Numbered from the stretch's first letter, positions 1-8,188 are shown. The stretch: DNA of 24,618 nt from Pelotomaculum sp. UBA3103 (GCA_002365855.1 DFAP01000013.1:1-24618), one strand, 5' to 3'. A program made the numbers and translations. Notes: a model not told the origin generated them from the sequence alone.

Positions 1-81
1 GCAAGACATGTAAAGTGCAATTCAAAAATTATGTCGGACAAAAAGCATGCAAATTTTGCAGGTTGAATAGAGGTTTTAAGC

Positions 82-1017
82 CTAATTATTGTGCAAATGG
101 CTGGGACAAGGATTCTGCAAAATTACATTTTGTAGGGGGTTGGTTTTTTTGCGAGATGTGTTACGTTGTACTCCCTCTACATCTCCTGCCACAACTTCTT
201 TTGCGTTGTTTTCCAGACACCAGTCAACGAACAACCGGGAGGTCTTATGCAGACCGTCCTTCAGTTGAGCCTCGCTTTTGGACAGCACATAGTTCATGGC
301 TCGGCGGTATTTTTTCCATTGGCGGGAATGCTTTTGACATGGGGACATTTTCTTTTGTAACTCCTGGAGTTTTTTGTTGCGAAGGCGTTTGATACTGCGA
401 AGCTTGCGGCCTGTTATGATTAGCCCCTGGTTATTTTCGCATACTGCCGCGATAGAGTGTATTTCTCCGGGGTCTATGGCCACAATATTAAGGCCGCTTG
501 CCGTTTTCGCTTCAGCACCATCATCATAGGTAAGGGCAAGCATTAGTTTTCTATCCCAAATCAATTCTATCTCTTGGATTTTATTAGGTGGGAGTTTCCC
601 GACCTTGATGACCAGAGGTTTTTGTCGTTTACCCTGCCATATGCCTATACTGAGTTCAATTTTGCCGTTGGGGTAGATTTTGAAACCATCCTTTTTCCAT
701 TTCGTATTATAATTCTTTTTTTGCCGCCAGGGATACCTGATGCTGACAAGGCCCTTTATTCTTGCTTGCCGGGCATTTTCTCCGGCTTGCAGGTATTTTT
801 CATAGACTGCCTGTATAGATTGGCTATGCAGAGGATATTTGCCCTTGGTGGCCAGATGAAGTTGGTTTTTATTAATCCATTTGCCGTTTTCTTTGTGATA
901 GTCTTTGGCTAAAACCAGAGTATCATTCCATATCTTTGCGGAAAGACGATTGCATTCGAATAGCCGCTGGATTGTTTCCTTATTCGCCCGAAATTCAACT
1001 TTGCAGGCTTTTATCAA
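82..1017 (-). pseudogene. tnpB: TnpB-type transposon nuclease (IS200/IS605 OrfB family), C-terminally truncated
   Basis: TnpB proteins are RNA-guided RuvC-like nucleases of IS200/IS605-group elements. The translation has the usual N-terminal start (IKACKVEFRANKETIQRL), a RuvC I motif around the Asp in VAIDPGEIHS and a RuvC II motif around the Glu/Asp in VVAGDVEGVQRNTS. About 25 residues later it stops. The zinc finger (CPxCG pairs) and the third RuvC Asp expected in a roughly 370-400 residue protein are absent, and I could not find them in any frame of bases 1-81. A run of seven A (minus strand; T at 144-150) lies just before the point where similarity ends, so a frameshift is possible. The start is taken as TTG at 1017, six bases after a GGGGGTG Shine-Dalgarno; GTG at 1026 lies inside that site. 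No tnpA is present. Family call is firm; the inactive state is inferred. Confidence 0.85.
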
Positions 1018-1089
1018 CTGCTTCACCCCCTCGTTCTTATTTTACCACAAACATATGTTCGTGAACAAGGGGTAGTATGTAGCATTCAT

Positions 1090-1138
1090 CCTCCGCCTAC
1101 CCCTTGCGATTGCAAGTAAGGAAGGTTTGAGGTGGAGG
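1090..1138. repeat. Nested hairpin beside the transposon gene, possible element end or guide-RNA scaffold remnant
   Basis: In the 330-base gap between tnpB and the cold-shock gene, CCTCCGCCT (1090-1098) pairs with AGGTGGAGG (1130-1138), nine pairs with one G-T. Inside it CTTGC (1103-1107) and GCAAG (1112-1116) form a second perfect stem around GATT. IS200/IS605 ends carry imperfect hairpins, and TnpB elements make a structured guide RNA from one end, so this may be the left end of the element or the scaffold of another, lost copy. The rest of the gap (1140-1277) is AT-rich with no gene that I can see. Confidence 0.5.
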
Positions 1139-1277
1139 TCTTCTGCTGAGTTATGATAAAAAAATATAAATATTTTTATAATTACATTATACCACAAGCA
1201 ATTTTTCAGTAATAGTAAGGCATAATGGAAAGATATTTGTGACGTATTTAAGCTTAAGCAATCCCCTAGAAAAAAAC

Positions 1278-1310
1278 TAAAAAACAGCCGAAAATACCGG
1301 CTGTTTTTTA
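1278..1310 (-). terminator. Rho-independent terminator of the cold-shock gene
   Basis: ACAGCCG (1284-1290) and CGGCTGT (1298-1304) form a seven-pair stem with a seven-base loop, flanked by A-rich and T-rich runs, so it can act in both directions. On the minus strand it follows the cold-shock stop codon by about 45 bases and ends in a broken T run. A second small hairpin (ATAAAAG/CTTTTAT) sits just after the stop codon. Confidence 0.85.
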
Positions 1311-1347
1311 GCGGTTCGTAATTATATATAAAAGAAACTCTTTTATC

Positions 1348-1545
1348 CTATAATTTAACCACGTTGGCTGCCTGCGGACCCCTGTTGCCCTCAACGATGT
1401 CAAACTCAACACTCTGTCCTTCATCCAGTGTTTTGAAGCCTTCTGACTGAATTGAAGAAAAATGTACGAATACGTCATTCCCTTCAGACGTTTCAATGAA
1501 CCCAAAACCTTTGTCCGCGTTAAACCATTTCACTTTACCTGTCAA
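1348..1545 (-). CDS. csp: Cold-shock protein, CspA family
   Basis: A 65-residue single cold-shock domain, full length for the family. RNP1 is KGFGFI (residues 12-17) and RNP2 is VFVHF (25-29), the aromatic residues that stack on single-stranded RNA or DNA. The protein is a cytoplasmic nucleic acid chaperone that melts mRNA structure. The start is TTG at 1545 (TTG ACA GGT AAA GTG), fixed by AGGAGGT at 1552-1558 with six bases between and by homology of the first residues. It is monocistronic: its own promoter lies at 1588-1616 and a terminator follows. An overlapping 65-residue frame in the same bases is a shadow. Confidence 0.97.
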   Translation of the reverse strand: MTGKVKWFNADKGFGFIETSEGNDVFVHFSSIQSEGFKTLDEGQSVEFDIVEGNRGPQAANVVKL

Positions 1546-1587
1546 ATCCTTACCTCCTAAAATACCTCTACTGAGGCGAATATAACT

Positions 1588-1616
1588 ATTATACCCTTTT
1601 TGCTGGAAAATGCAAG
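1588..1616 (-). promoter_or_regulatory. Sigma-A-type promoter of the cold-shock gene
   Basis: On the minus strand a perfect -10 TATAAT (1588-1593) is preceded by TTGCAT (1610-1615) at 16 bases or CTTGCA (1611-1616) at 17. Transcription would begin near 1581, giving a leader of roughly 35 bases. Confidence 0.7.
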
Positions 1617-1659
1617 CTATAATTCTTAATAATTTATAATATACAAATTTACCTTGACA

Positions 1660-2095
1660 TTATTTGACATTAAATTTATAAGCCGAGATTAATTTCTCCT
1701 CTGCCTTATTATTTATTACAAATTGATTCATTTGCTCTTCTACTTCTTTCATATAAAACGATATAATATATTTCCCTTTTCCCCGGAATGTAACGTTACT
1801 CATTTTCGTTATGAAATAATTATTGGTTATGTTATCATTACTTGCTTTTATTAAGAATGTATTTAATACAACTTTTTTATTTAGAGCACTATTATTTTCC
1901 ATATATTCAATATAAGTGATGCCTTCATAGTTAACATTACCCAAAACATTAAATAATTACTAAATAAAAATTTGCCTTCCCCTCATCATTCAATTTAATG
2001 GTGTTAAAAGTATTTATAATTGACTTATTTTTTTGATCTATGTCAGCGCACAAAATAATACATGCATTTACTCTCTCTTTTATGCTTTTTTGCAT
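1660..2095 (-). pseudogene. Small hypothetical protein gene, split by a single-base frameshift
   Basis: Two abutting minus-strand frames read as one protein. The first runs from ATG at 2095 (MQKSIKERVNACIILC...) for 48 residues to TAA at 1949-1951. The second, one base out of phase, runs from about 1950 to 1660 and carries LGNVNYEGITYIEY... for 94 residues. Removing one base in the AT-rich stretch 1949-1958 joins them as ...FYLVII-NVLGNVNYEG..., giving about 144 residues. A weak GGGTGAG site precedes the ATG. The product is probably soluble and beta-rich, but I do not recognise the family firmly. The second half alone could start at TTG 1944 but has no ribosome site there. Confidence 0.6.
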
Positions 2096-2234
2096 GTCTA
2101 CTCACCCATTCTTTTAAATCTTGTTTTTTAATATAATCCTATAAGTTAAAAATTCCCTTTATTCTATGAGCTTTTTTACTATACAATAGCAATTTCAATT
2201 GAATAGAAAAAGATTTAATGCCTAGACTAATGGC

Positions 2235-3149
2235 ATGGGAATAATAGCTATACATGGCGGACTGGACACCAGTCGAAACAAAGAATACATGGTAATACTT
2301 AAAGAAGCAGTTCTCCAGGGAGCAAAATATCTGGCTGATAGCCGTATTCAATCTCTGGAAGCTGCACTTAATATTTTAGAAGACTCGCCAAAATTCAATT
2401 GCGGCTACGGCTCCGTACTGAATTTAGACGGAGAAGTGGAAATGGATGCCTCAATTATAGACGGTAAGACAAATCGCTTCTCAGCAGTTGCTGCCATACG
2501 CTTTATTCGTAATCCAATTTCGGTTGCCAGAGTGTTGATGGAAAAGACTAGTGAAGTAATCCTCGCTGGAGATGGAGCACTTAGGTTTGCTAAAGAGCAT
2601 GGATTTCCCCAAACAAACTGTGAATCTTACGAGCAGTATGATGCTTGGCGCAAGGCAAAGAATTCTTTGGCTCGTGGGAAGACGCCGTCACAAAACCTCT
2701 TTACCGGTCTGGTGTACCACAGTGATACGGTTGGTTGCGTTGTCTGGGATGGTGAAGGATTGGCAGCGGCTTCATCAACTGGGGGATGCTCTTTAAAGAT
2801 GCCTGGGAGGGTCGGTGACACTCCTTGTCTCGGTGGTGGAATATTTGCCTCTGAAGCGAGCGCTATAGTATGTACCGGCGTAGGTGAAGCATTTATTGAA
2901 ACCTTAACCGCCAAATTTGTTGATGAAAAAATCTCAGCAGGATGCCACCCACAGGACGCTATTGAGCTTGCTCTGAAGCGGTTGAATGATAAGAAGGGCG
3001 CCGAGGGTGGCATTTTAGCCGTTGATGTTATGGGTAGAATTGGGGCTGCTTTTAATGCAGGACAATTCCCGGTAATGGTTGCAGTTGATGGCAAAATACT
3101 CGAGGAATTTGAACCGGTAAACCTCCGGTCGGTAATATTCGAAAGCTAG
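2235..3149 (+). CDS. Isoaspartyl peptidase / plant-type L-asparaginase (Ntn hydrolase)
   Basis: The 304-residue product belongs to the asparaginase-2 (taspase/IaaA) family, which cleaves itself before a threonine that then becomes the N-terminal nucleophile. The expected landmarks are in order: HGG near the start (7-9), NCGYGSVLN (55-63), the cleavage site with the likely nucleophile Thr165 in SDTVG, STGG (181-184) and the substrate loop GRVGDTPCLGGG (191-202). It probably hydrolyses isoaspartyl dipeptides or asparagine in the cytoplasm. ATG at 2235 is the only sensible start, because a TAG lies 10 bases upstream in frame, but no Shine-Dalgarno is visible, which is unusual for this window. 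It stands alone on the plus strand; a hairpin with a T run at 3549-3590 may end its transcript. Confidence 0.92.
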   Translation: MGIIAIHGGLDTSRNKEYMVILKEAVLQGAKYLADSRIQSLEAALNILEDSPKFNCGYGSVLNLDGEVEMDASIIDGKTNRFSAVAAIRFIRNPISVARVLMEKTSEVILAGDGALRFAKEHGFPQTNCESYEQYDAWRKAKNSLARGKTPSQNLFTGLVYHSDTVGCVVWDGEGLAAASSTGGCSLKMPGRVGDTPCLGGGIFASEASAIVCTGVGEAFIETLTAKFVDEKISAGCHPQDAIELALKRLNDKKGAEGGILAVDVMGRIGAAFNAGQFPVMVAVDGKILEEFEPVNLRSVIFES

Positions 3150-3166
3150 TCCTGTGCACTCCATTC

Positions 3167-3518
3167 CTATTTTTTAACTGTATTGGTCTTTTCCCTCCCT
3201 TTTCTATTGGGAACATTGCTTTTATTATTTTCCAGGCTCAATAGCTGCTGCAGTATTCTCCACCTGTATTTTTCAGTCTGTATTTGTTTTTCTAGATCTT
3301 CAATGGCCTTTTTATTGAGTCTTCCTTTCTTATTTTTATAGTATTCCACTTTTCTTTATCAATTCGTCCAACTTGTCCAAATGCTTTTGGTGATCATCCG
3401 CGTATTTATTCTCTATTTCACACTTTTCAACTTCCACTGTCTCAACATTATCAAGTTTAACGTCAGGTTTGATGTTATGTTTTTCGGAATGCAAAACATC
3501 TTTGGTGTTGTCTTTAAA
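3167..3518 (-). pseudogene. Remnant of a lysine-rich coiled hypothetical protein in two overlapping frames
   Basis: Two minus-strand frames have protein-like composition. Frame A is open from 3518 to TAA at 3336-3338 (FKDNTKDVLHSEKHN... to ...LDKLDELIKKSGIL). It follows an in-frame TAG and has no ATG; TTG at 3494 is the first possible start. Frame B runs from GTG at 3349 to 3167 (MEYYKNKKGRLNKKAIED..., 60 residues) and overlaps frame A by 14 bases. Read together they look like one charged, helical protein broken by a frameshift at about 3338-3350. An excellent GGAG site followed by ATG lies further upstream (about 3540-3555) but opens only MKI-stop, as if the start had also been damaged. No family recognised; frame B alone could still be expressed. 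Confidence 0.45.
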
Positions 3519-3548
3519 CTATTTTTATATAAAATTAAATTTTCATTT

Positions 3549-3590
3549 AATCTCCTGGAAAATGGCTTCATTGGGACCAGGAGATTTTTT
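3549..3590 (+). terminator. Hairpin with T run, plus-strand terminator
   Basis: AATCTCCTGG (3549-3558) and CCAGGAGATT (3577-3586) pair perfectly over ten bases, followed on the plus strand by a run of six T. The only upstream plus-strand gene is the asparaginase, 400 bases away. It also lies between the uspA stop and the remnant above, so it may insulate them; on the minus strand no T run follows. Confidence 0.65.
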
Positions 3591-3611
3591 ACATTTGTTC
3601 TAATATCTTTT

Positions 3612-4019
3612 TTAATGAACTATTAAAACCGGGCAGGATGAATGAGAAGTAACCGCACCGCTGACGCTGCCCATTAAATAACCTTTCACTGTACTTAAAC
3701 CCCTGCTGCCCATGATGATAAGATCATATTTAGAGGCCTTTACCTTCCTGCAAATCGCATCCGCAGGGTGACCTGTAATCATTTCTGTTTTAATGTGAAC
3801 CTTATACTTATTTAAATCCCTGGCTGCTTTATCAAGTAGTTCCTGCCCCTGTGCGTTTACCTTGTCCATTACCAAGCTGCGTATATCAACAGGTAGAATA
3901 GGGATAACGTGAATGAGTGTAATTGACGCTCCTATTTTCGCTGCCAATTCTGCGCCGTGGCGAGCGGCCTGCATGGATTTATCAGACCCGTCGATTGGAA
4001 TAAGTATTTTTTTATACAT
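3612..4019 (-). CDS. Universal stress protein, UspA family
   Basis: A 135-residue single Usp domain, normal length. It begins with the first beta strand and its Asp (KKILIPIDGSDKS) and carries the ATP-binding signature G-x2-G-x9-G-S (G104, G107, G117, S118), so it belongs to the ATP-binding branch. Such cytoplasmic proteins respond to energy or oxidative stress; the target is not predictable. I use ATG at 4019, eight bases after GAGGGG; a GTG nine bases earlier (4028) overlaps that site. The next gene upstream in the same direction ends 63 bases before, so the two may share a transcript. Confidence 0.93.
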   Translation of the reverse strand: MYKKILIPIDGSDKSMQAARHGAELAAKIGASITLIHVIPILPVDIRSLVMDKVNAQGQELLDKAARDLNKYKVHIKTEMITGHPADAICRKVKASKYDLIIMGSRGLSTVKGYLMGSVSGAVTSHSSCPVLIVH

Positions 4020-4082
4020 CAAATACACCCCTCTACATTAGACTCTTTTTCCACCAAAAATGGCTTAAAGACTTAACCTTAC

Positions 4083-4871
4083 CTATTTGTTGTCCCCATC
4101 TGGCTTCTTAAAATCCAGTATCTGTCCCATTTTTGGTGGTGCTTCAAAACTTTCCGGTGATATATGCTCTATTTCAGGAAAATACGTTTTGATTTGTTCC
4201 ATTATTGATCTGGTTATGATCTGTGTATTCTTATCCCCTTTTTCCCCGGCGAGGTTTAAAGCTAATCCAAAAAGAAGCATATCATCATGAGTTAGGCTCA
4301 GCTCAAAATTATTTGCCGGCAGTTCATTAATTTTAGCCATAGCCATGAGGCAAACACCTGAAATCATGGAAAAAGATTCTCGACTCACCCTGCCGCTGGA
4401 GTATTCCTCATGATTATTTCTAAATACATCCATTATAACGTGAAGTAATACCTGTATTTTTTCTTGGCGAACCGTTAGTTTAAACAGTGGTGAAAATATA
4501 AAACTGTCAGTACCGGTCCTTAAAATTAGCTCTCCCCTGTTACCAACAAAACCTACCATCCGGCCATCCTGTACCTCAATTTCTATCATATTGCCGTTAA
4601 TGAACAAACCTCTGGTAAAGCTATTTCTCATTAACCTCGAAAATTCTTGATCTTCCAATTCGTCCTTAAGATATTTCTGTTTAAAATATTTGCTTGATTC
4701 AGCGGGATCGTATTCAACCTCAACATCTTCTATAAAAACGATGCTAGATTCCAGCATTTGATCTTCGTAATAATGTTCAAGGAGAACATATTCTTCCATA
4801 TATTCTTCGAGCAGTTCTAAAATTTCGTCAATTTCAAATACAATATGACTGCTAATCAATGAATAGTCCAA
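4083..4871 (-). CDS. Acidic hypothetical protein, 262 residues
   Basis: I do not recognise this protein. The first 75 residues are very acidic with long runs of Glu and Asp (EIDEILELLEEYMEEYVLLEHYYEDQ) and look helical. The middle (90-135) looks like beta strands (FINGNMIEIEVQDGRMVGFVG). The C-terminal half is helical and ends in a charged tail. No signal peptide or membrane segment is seen. The start is TTG at 4871, six bases after AAAGGGG. It lies between glpX and uspA, all on the minus strand; the glpX terminator separates it from glpX, so it probably has its own promoter in 4872-4980. Coding is supported by length, ribosome site and composition. Confidence 0.75.
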   Translation of the reverse strand: MDYSLISSHIVFEIDEILELLEEYMEEYVLLEHYYEDQMLESSIVFIEDVEVEYDPAESSKYFKQKYLKDELEDQEFSRLMRNSFTRGLFINGNMIEIEVQDGRMVGFVGNRGELILRTGTDSFIFSPLFKLTVRQEKIQVLLHVIMDVFRNNHEEYSSGRVSRESFSMISGVCLMAMAKINELPANNFELSLTHDDMLLFGLALNLAGEKGDKNTQIITRSIMEQIKTYFPEIEHISPESFEAPPKMGQILDFKKPDGDNK

Positions 4872-4989
4872 TTTATACCCCTTTCTTTAAGCGTTCGTTA
4901 TATTGTCTTGTCATTAAATTACCATATAATAGGTTTTTGGGCAACCCGGTTGTTTATTCCAAATTACCTGCAGTCGGTCAGACATATTG

Positions 4990-5017
4990 AAAAAACGGCC
5001 GGGATGTGCCCCTGCCG
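4990..5017 (-). terminator. Terminator downstream of glpX
   Basis: On the minus strand, 30 bases after the glpX stop, CGGC-A-GGG pairs with CCC-G-GCCG (5017-5009 with 5003-4996, one mismatch) and is followed by six T (4995-4990). Confidence 0.85.
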
Positions 5018-5046
5018 CTTAAATCTGTTCTGAAATTCGTTATTTG

Positions 5047-6009
5047 TCAAAAAAAGGATGGTTTTTTTGCCAACATGTGGACTGCGCGTATAAAGCGTAC
5101 GGTGCCTGTCTTAGCACGCATAACCATGGAATGAGTCTCCGCTCTTTCGCCGCCAAAAAACCGGACTCCCCTCAAAAGTTCACCGTCTGTCACACCGGTT
5201 GCAGCGAAGATGGCATCATCACCTCTCACCAGGTCGTCCATCATTAATATACACCGGGGGTCGGCAATGCCCATGTCTATGCATCGCTGATACTCTTCTT
5301 CGTCTTCCGGCACCAGTCTGGCCTGCATTTCCCCACCCAGGCATTTTAATGCTGCCGCGGCAATTACTCCTTCAGGAGCGCCCCCAATGCCTGCGCAGAT
5401 GTCAATACCAGTATCGTCAAAGGCAGTCGATATTGCCGAAGAAACATCTCCGTCTCCTATCAATCTCACCCTTGCTCCAGACTTGCGCACAGCGTTAATC
5501 AAATTTTTGTGACGCGGACGTTCTAATATGATTACAACACATTCCTGTATCCTTTTATTATTTGCTTCTGCAACAATTCTCAGGGTTTCTTCAATAGGAG
5601 CATCAAGGTGCACTTTTCCAGCCGCCCTTGGACCAACTGCTAATTTATCCATATACATATCCGGTGCGTGAAGAAGATTACCCTTGTCGGCTATGGCAAT
5701 AACCGACATAGCATTAGGAAGGCCTTTGGCTAATATGTTTGTTCCCTCCAGTGGGTCTACAGCAACATCAACCTCGGGTGTTAAAGCGTTTCCTACCTTC
5801 TCACCTATATAAAGCATTGGAGCTTTATCCATCTCACCTTCTCCTATTACTACTGTCCCGTTAATGGAAACCGAATCAAATATCCTACGCATAGCGTTAG
5901 TTGCCGCATTATCCGCTTCTTTTTTTCGCCCACGACCCATCCAATTCGCAGATGCAAGCGCCGCTACTTCAGTAACTCTTACCAGTTCCATAGCAAGTTC
6001 CCTGTCCAA
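5047..6009 (-). CDS. glpX: Class II fructose-1,6-bisphosphatase GlpX
   Basis: Hydrolyses fructose 1,6-bisphosphate to fructose 6-phosphate, the gluconeogenic counterpart of the PfkA encoded at 17-18 kb. The 320 residues match the family length. Metal ligands of the lithium-sensitive phosphatase fold are in place with E. coli GlpX numbering: Asp33 (EADNAA), Glu57 ([10 protein letters not shown]), Asp85 and Glu88 (VDPLEGTN). GDGDVSSAI and GGAPEG, which carries the catalytic Glu, follow. TTG at 6009 gives the family's usual [14 protein letters not shown] and lies eight bases from GGAAGG; GTG at 6018 is too close to that site. A terminator follows, and a leader hairpin and a promoter candidate precede it. 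The gene is divergent from the MFS gene. Confidence 0.96.
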   Translation of the reverse strand: MDRELAMELVRVTEVAALASANWMGRGRKKEADNAATNAMRRIFDSVSINGTVVIGEGEMDKAPMLYIGEKVGNALTPEVDVAVDPLEGTNILAKGLPNAMSVIAIADKGNLLHAPDMYMDKLAVGPRAAGKVHLDAPIEETLRIVAEANNKRIQECVVIILERPRHKNLINAVRKSGARVRLIGDGDVSSAISTAFDDTGIDICAGIGGAPEGVIAAAALKCLGGEMQARLVPEDEEEYQRCIDMGIADPRCILMMDDLVRGDDAIFAATGVTDGELLRGVRFFGGERAETHSMVMRAKTGTVRFIRAVHMLAKKPSFF

Positions 6010-6039
6010 AAATAACACCTTCCCTTTTAAAACATAAGA

Positions 6040-6068
6040 CCGTTTGGATTCAAACGGACTCTTTTTTT
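6040..6068. promoter_or_regulatory. Hairpin in the glpX leader, terminator-like on the opposite strand
   Basis: CCGTTTG (6040-6046), loop GATT, CAAACGG (6051-6057): a perfect seven-pair stem. On the plus strand it is followed by ACTC and seven T, the layout of an intrinsic terminator, yet no plus-strand gene lies upstream. On the minus strand it falls between the promoter candidate and the glpX ribosome site, so it would be part of the glpX leader. Confidence 0.6.
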
Positions 6069-6081
6069 ATCATTTATTTAT

Positions 6082-6110
6082 AATATATACCTTTCTTAGT
6101 TAATTGAAAA
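6082..6110 (-). promoter_or_regulatory. Candidate promoter of glpX
   Basis: Minus strand: TTTTCA (6105-6110), 17 bases, TATATT (6082-6087); four and five of six consensus bases. It would give a leader of about 65 bases containing the hairpin at 6040-6057. Confidence 0.4.
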
Positions 6111-6232
6111 GTACTTGAGGTTGATTTTAGTACGATATAGATTTTTTACAAGCTCTTTCTTAATGAGTCCAAACTTGGCAAGATTATTTTATTTAAACAA
6201 AGGGCAATTTAATAAAAATAACAACTAAGGAG

Positions 6233-7559
6233 GTGATTTGTCTGGCTGCCAACGCATCCGCTGAAAATTCTGCAAATAATTTTTGGCTGGCGGTAGCGGC
6301 ATTATCAGGAGTTCCTTTTATTATGGTGCTAGGTAATTCCATGCTCATACCTGTCCTGCCTGATATCAGAAACGCCTTAAATTTAACTACAGTCCAGGTA
6401 AGCTTATTAATCACCATGTTTTCCCTGCCAGCTGGTATAGTAATACCCTTAGCAGGCTTTTTGTCAGACCGTTATGGCAGAAAGTTAATTATCATCCCAG
6501 CGTTAATAATTTATGGAGCGGGTGGTGTAATAGCCGCCTTTGGTTCAACTATAATGCAGCAGCAGGCTTATACAATCATCCTTGCAGGTAGAGTGATGCA
6601 GGGGATTGGCGCTGCAGGAACCGCCCCCATAGCTATGGCCCTTTGCGGCGACTTGTTTAAAGGAAAGGACAGAAGTCGTTCTCTTGGGGCAATCGAATCG
6701 GCCAACGGTATGGGTAAAGTCTTAAGCCCCATAATTGGCGCCGCCGTGGGACTTATAGCCTGGTATGCGGCATTTGTTTTATTCCCTATTGTCGTCATCC
6801 CGGTAGTTATCGGCATGTGGCTGCTGGTTAAGGAGCCGCAGTCAAACCAAAGCAAGCAAAAAATTTCTGATTACTTTAAATCATTTGCAAAGGTATTTAA
6901 AGCAAAGACTGCTTTACTTCTTTCGTCCTATTTTGCTGGTGCGATAGCGCTCATGATCCTTTTTGGAGTATTATTCTATCTCTCGGATTTTCTAGAGCAG
7001 CAATATGGACTTGACGGAATTCTAAAGGGGTTGGTTTTGGCCATCCCGGTATTATTCATGAGCGTAACAGCTCTCGCGACAGGATTTATTATCAAAAATA
7101 ATGTTGCCCTGATGAAAACACTTATTGTCAGCGGACTTGCAATAATGTCAGTATCACTGATATTTTTGCCGCTGGCGAGAGGTATAATCTTATATTTTGT
7201 AGCCATCTCAGTCGTTGGTGTTAGTACAGGGCTGGTTCTTCCCTGCCTTAACACGTTAATCACCAGTGCTGCATCGATTCAGGAGCGCGGTCTGGTTACT
7301 TCTTTATATGGAAGCGTAAGGTTTTTTGGTGTGGCCTTCGGCCCCCCCCTTATATGGCTTTTTAATGGCCAGGGGAATTGGGTTGATGTTCTGGAGTTCA
7401 GCCGGCATTGCTTTTCTGGGAGCGGTACTTGCCTTTATTTTTATAAATATACAGGGCCAGAAGCAGGATAATGAAGTAACCAGCGATAGGTCACAAAAAC
7501 AGCCTGGTACTTTCGTGTTTATTCCAGATGCAGCCAAAAAGCCAAACCAGCAGAACTAA
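6233..7559 (+). pseudogene. MFS drug-type exporter, frameshifted at a run of eight C
   Basis: A 12-helix-type major facilitator, probably a proton-driven exporter of the multidrug group; the substrate is unknown. Loop 2-3 carries motif A (GFLSDRYGRK), and hydrophobic segments continue through the length. The first frame runs to 7471 but loses membrane character after FFGVAFGPP. Dropping one C from the C8 run at 7342-7349 moves into the frame ending at 7559, which restores GPPLYGFLMARGIG and a last helix (MFWSSAGIAFLGAVLAF), about 441 residues in all. The start is uncertain: AAGGAGGTG (6227-6235) is strong, but the GTG at 6233 is inside it, CTG at 6242 has ideal spacing, and the first ATG would cut the first helix. 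Either a sequence error, decay, or a phase-variable tract. Confidence 0.8.
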
Positions 7560-7586
7560 AAACTTACCTGTGCATTTTACGCATTG

Positions 7587-8171
7587 CTATTTTATTTTTC
7601 GCAGCTTATCTTTATGTTCTCCTAATATCTGTTCATACTGGGTGTTATAAACGCTTATAGCTCTCATCCATTCCTCACGGAAGCCAGGATATTTTTCAGG
7701 ATCTATTTTTACTTTACCACCTGCCCTTTTTTCTAAGGACTTCATGGTTGATTTAATTTTTGTGGCATAATTATCTTTAAACTGAGAATAAGCCTGCTCT
7801 ATGGTTCTGTCATAATATTGAAAAAGATGCTCCAATTGTTCGTATATTTCCTTAAGCGATTGCTGATCAATTTTTATAACCTTAAGGCCATTCATGGCTT
7901 TTATGTTAGTTTCATTTGCTGATTTATCAACGGGCAGCTGTATGTTTATAAGAAATGTTTCTTGAGAGCCATTCAGAATATAAGCAGCCATCTGACCGGG
8001 ATACTTTTTTATTTCTGAAAGAATATCATAATTATTTTCATTCAAGTATTTGGCTGCTAACGCACGCCCCACAGGCTCGTATTCCATTTTGTCGATTTCA
8101 CTCTGAGGCACTTCTTTTCTATCTTTATATCGTTCCATAGCCATTTCAAAGGCAGACCTGATCTTGTCCAA
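7587..8171 (-). CDS. Hypothetical protein, 194 residues, helical
   Basis: Not recognised by function. The protein is soluble, charged and mainly helical (KIRSAFEMAMERYKDRKEVPQSE; KEIYEQLEHLFQYYDRTIEQAY), with a middle segment that looks beta (AAYILNGSQETFLINIQLPV). TTG at 8171 is chosen because GGAGGGG lies five bases upstream; a longer frame to 8261 would overlap the ABC permease gene. It starts 17 bases after the permease stop and is probably the last gene of the ABC transporter operon. It converges with the MFS gene, with no obvious strong terminator between them. Confidence 0.75.
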   Translation of the reverse strand: MDKIRSAFEMAMERYKDRKEVPQSEIDKMEYEPVGRALAAKYLNENNYDILSEIKKYPGQMAAYILNGSQETFLINIQLPVDKSANETNIKAMNGLKVIKIDQQSLKEIYEQLEHLFQYYDRTIEQAYSQFKDNYATKIKSTMKSLEKRAGGKVKIDPEKYPGFREEWMRAISVYNTQYEQILGEHKDKLRKIK

Positions 8172-8188
8172 TTTAACCCCTCCAGTTA

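Noticed and set aside
340..351. GGGGACA in tnpB as a copy of the repeat at 24404
   Set aside because: Only seven bases match, no inverted partner lies nearby, and it encodes part of the TnpB chain.
15..392. Plus-strand frames across the tnpB region
   Set aside because: They lie opposite a recognisable TnpB coding sequence and have Cys/Phe-rich antisense composition.
1308..1505. 65-residue frame overlapping the cold-shock gene
   Set aside because: It is out of frame with a clear cold-shock domain on the same strand and has no family signal.
2627..3094. 155-residue minus-strand frame inside the asparaginase gene
   Set aside because: The plus strand carries all catalytic motifs of the Ntn hydrolase family; the minus frame is a shadow.
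3381..3626. 81-residue plus-strand hydrophobic frame as a small membrane protein
   Set aside because: It is the reverse of lysine- and glutamate-rich minus-strand sequence, which yields Phe/Leu/Ile runs by codon complementarity, and it has no ribosome site.
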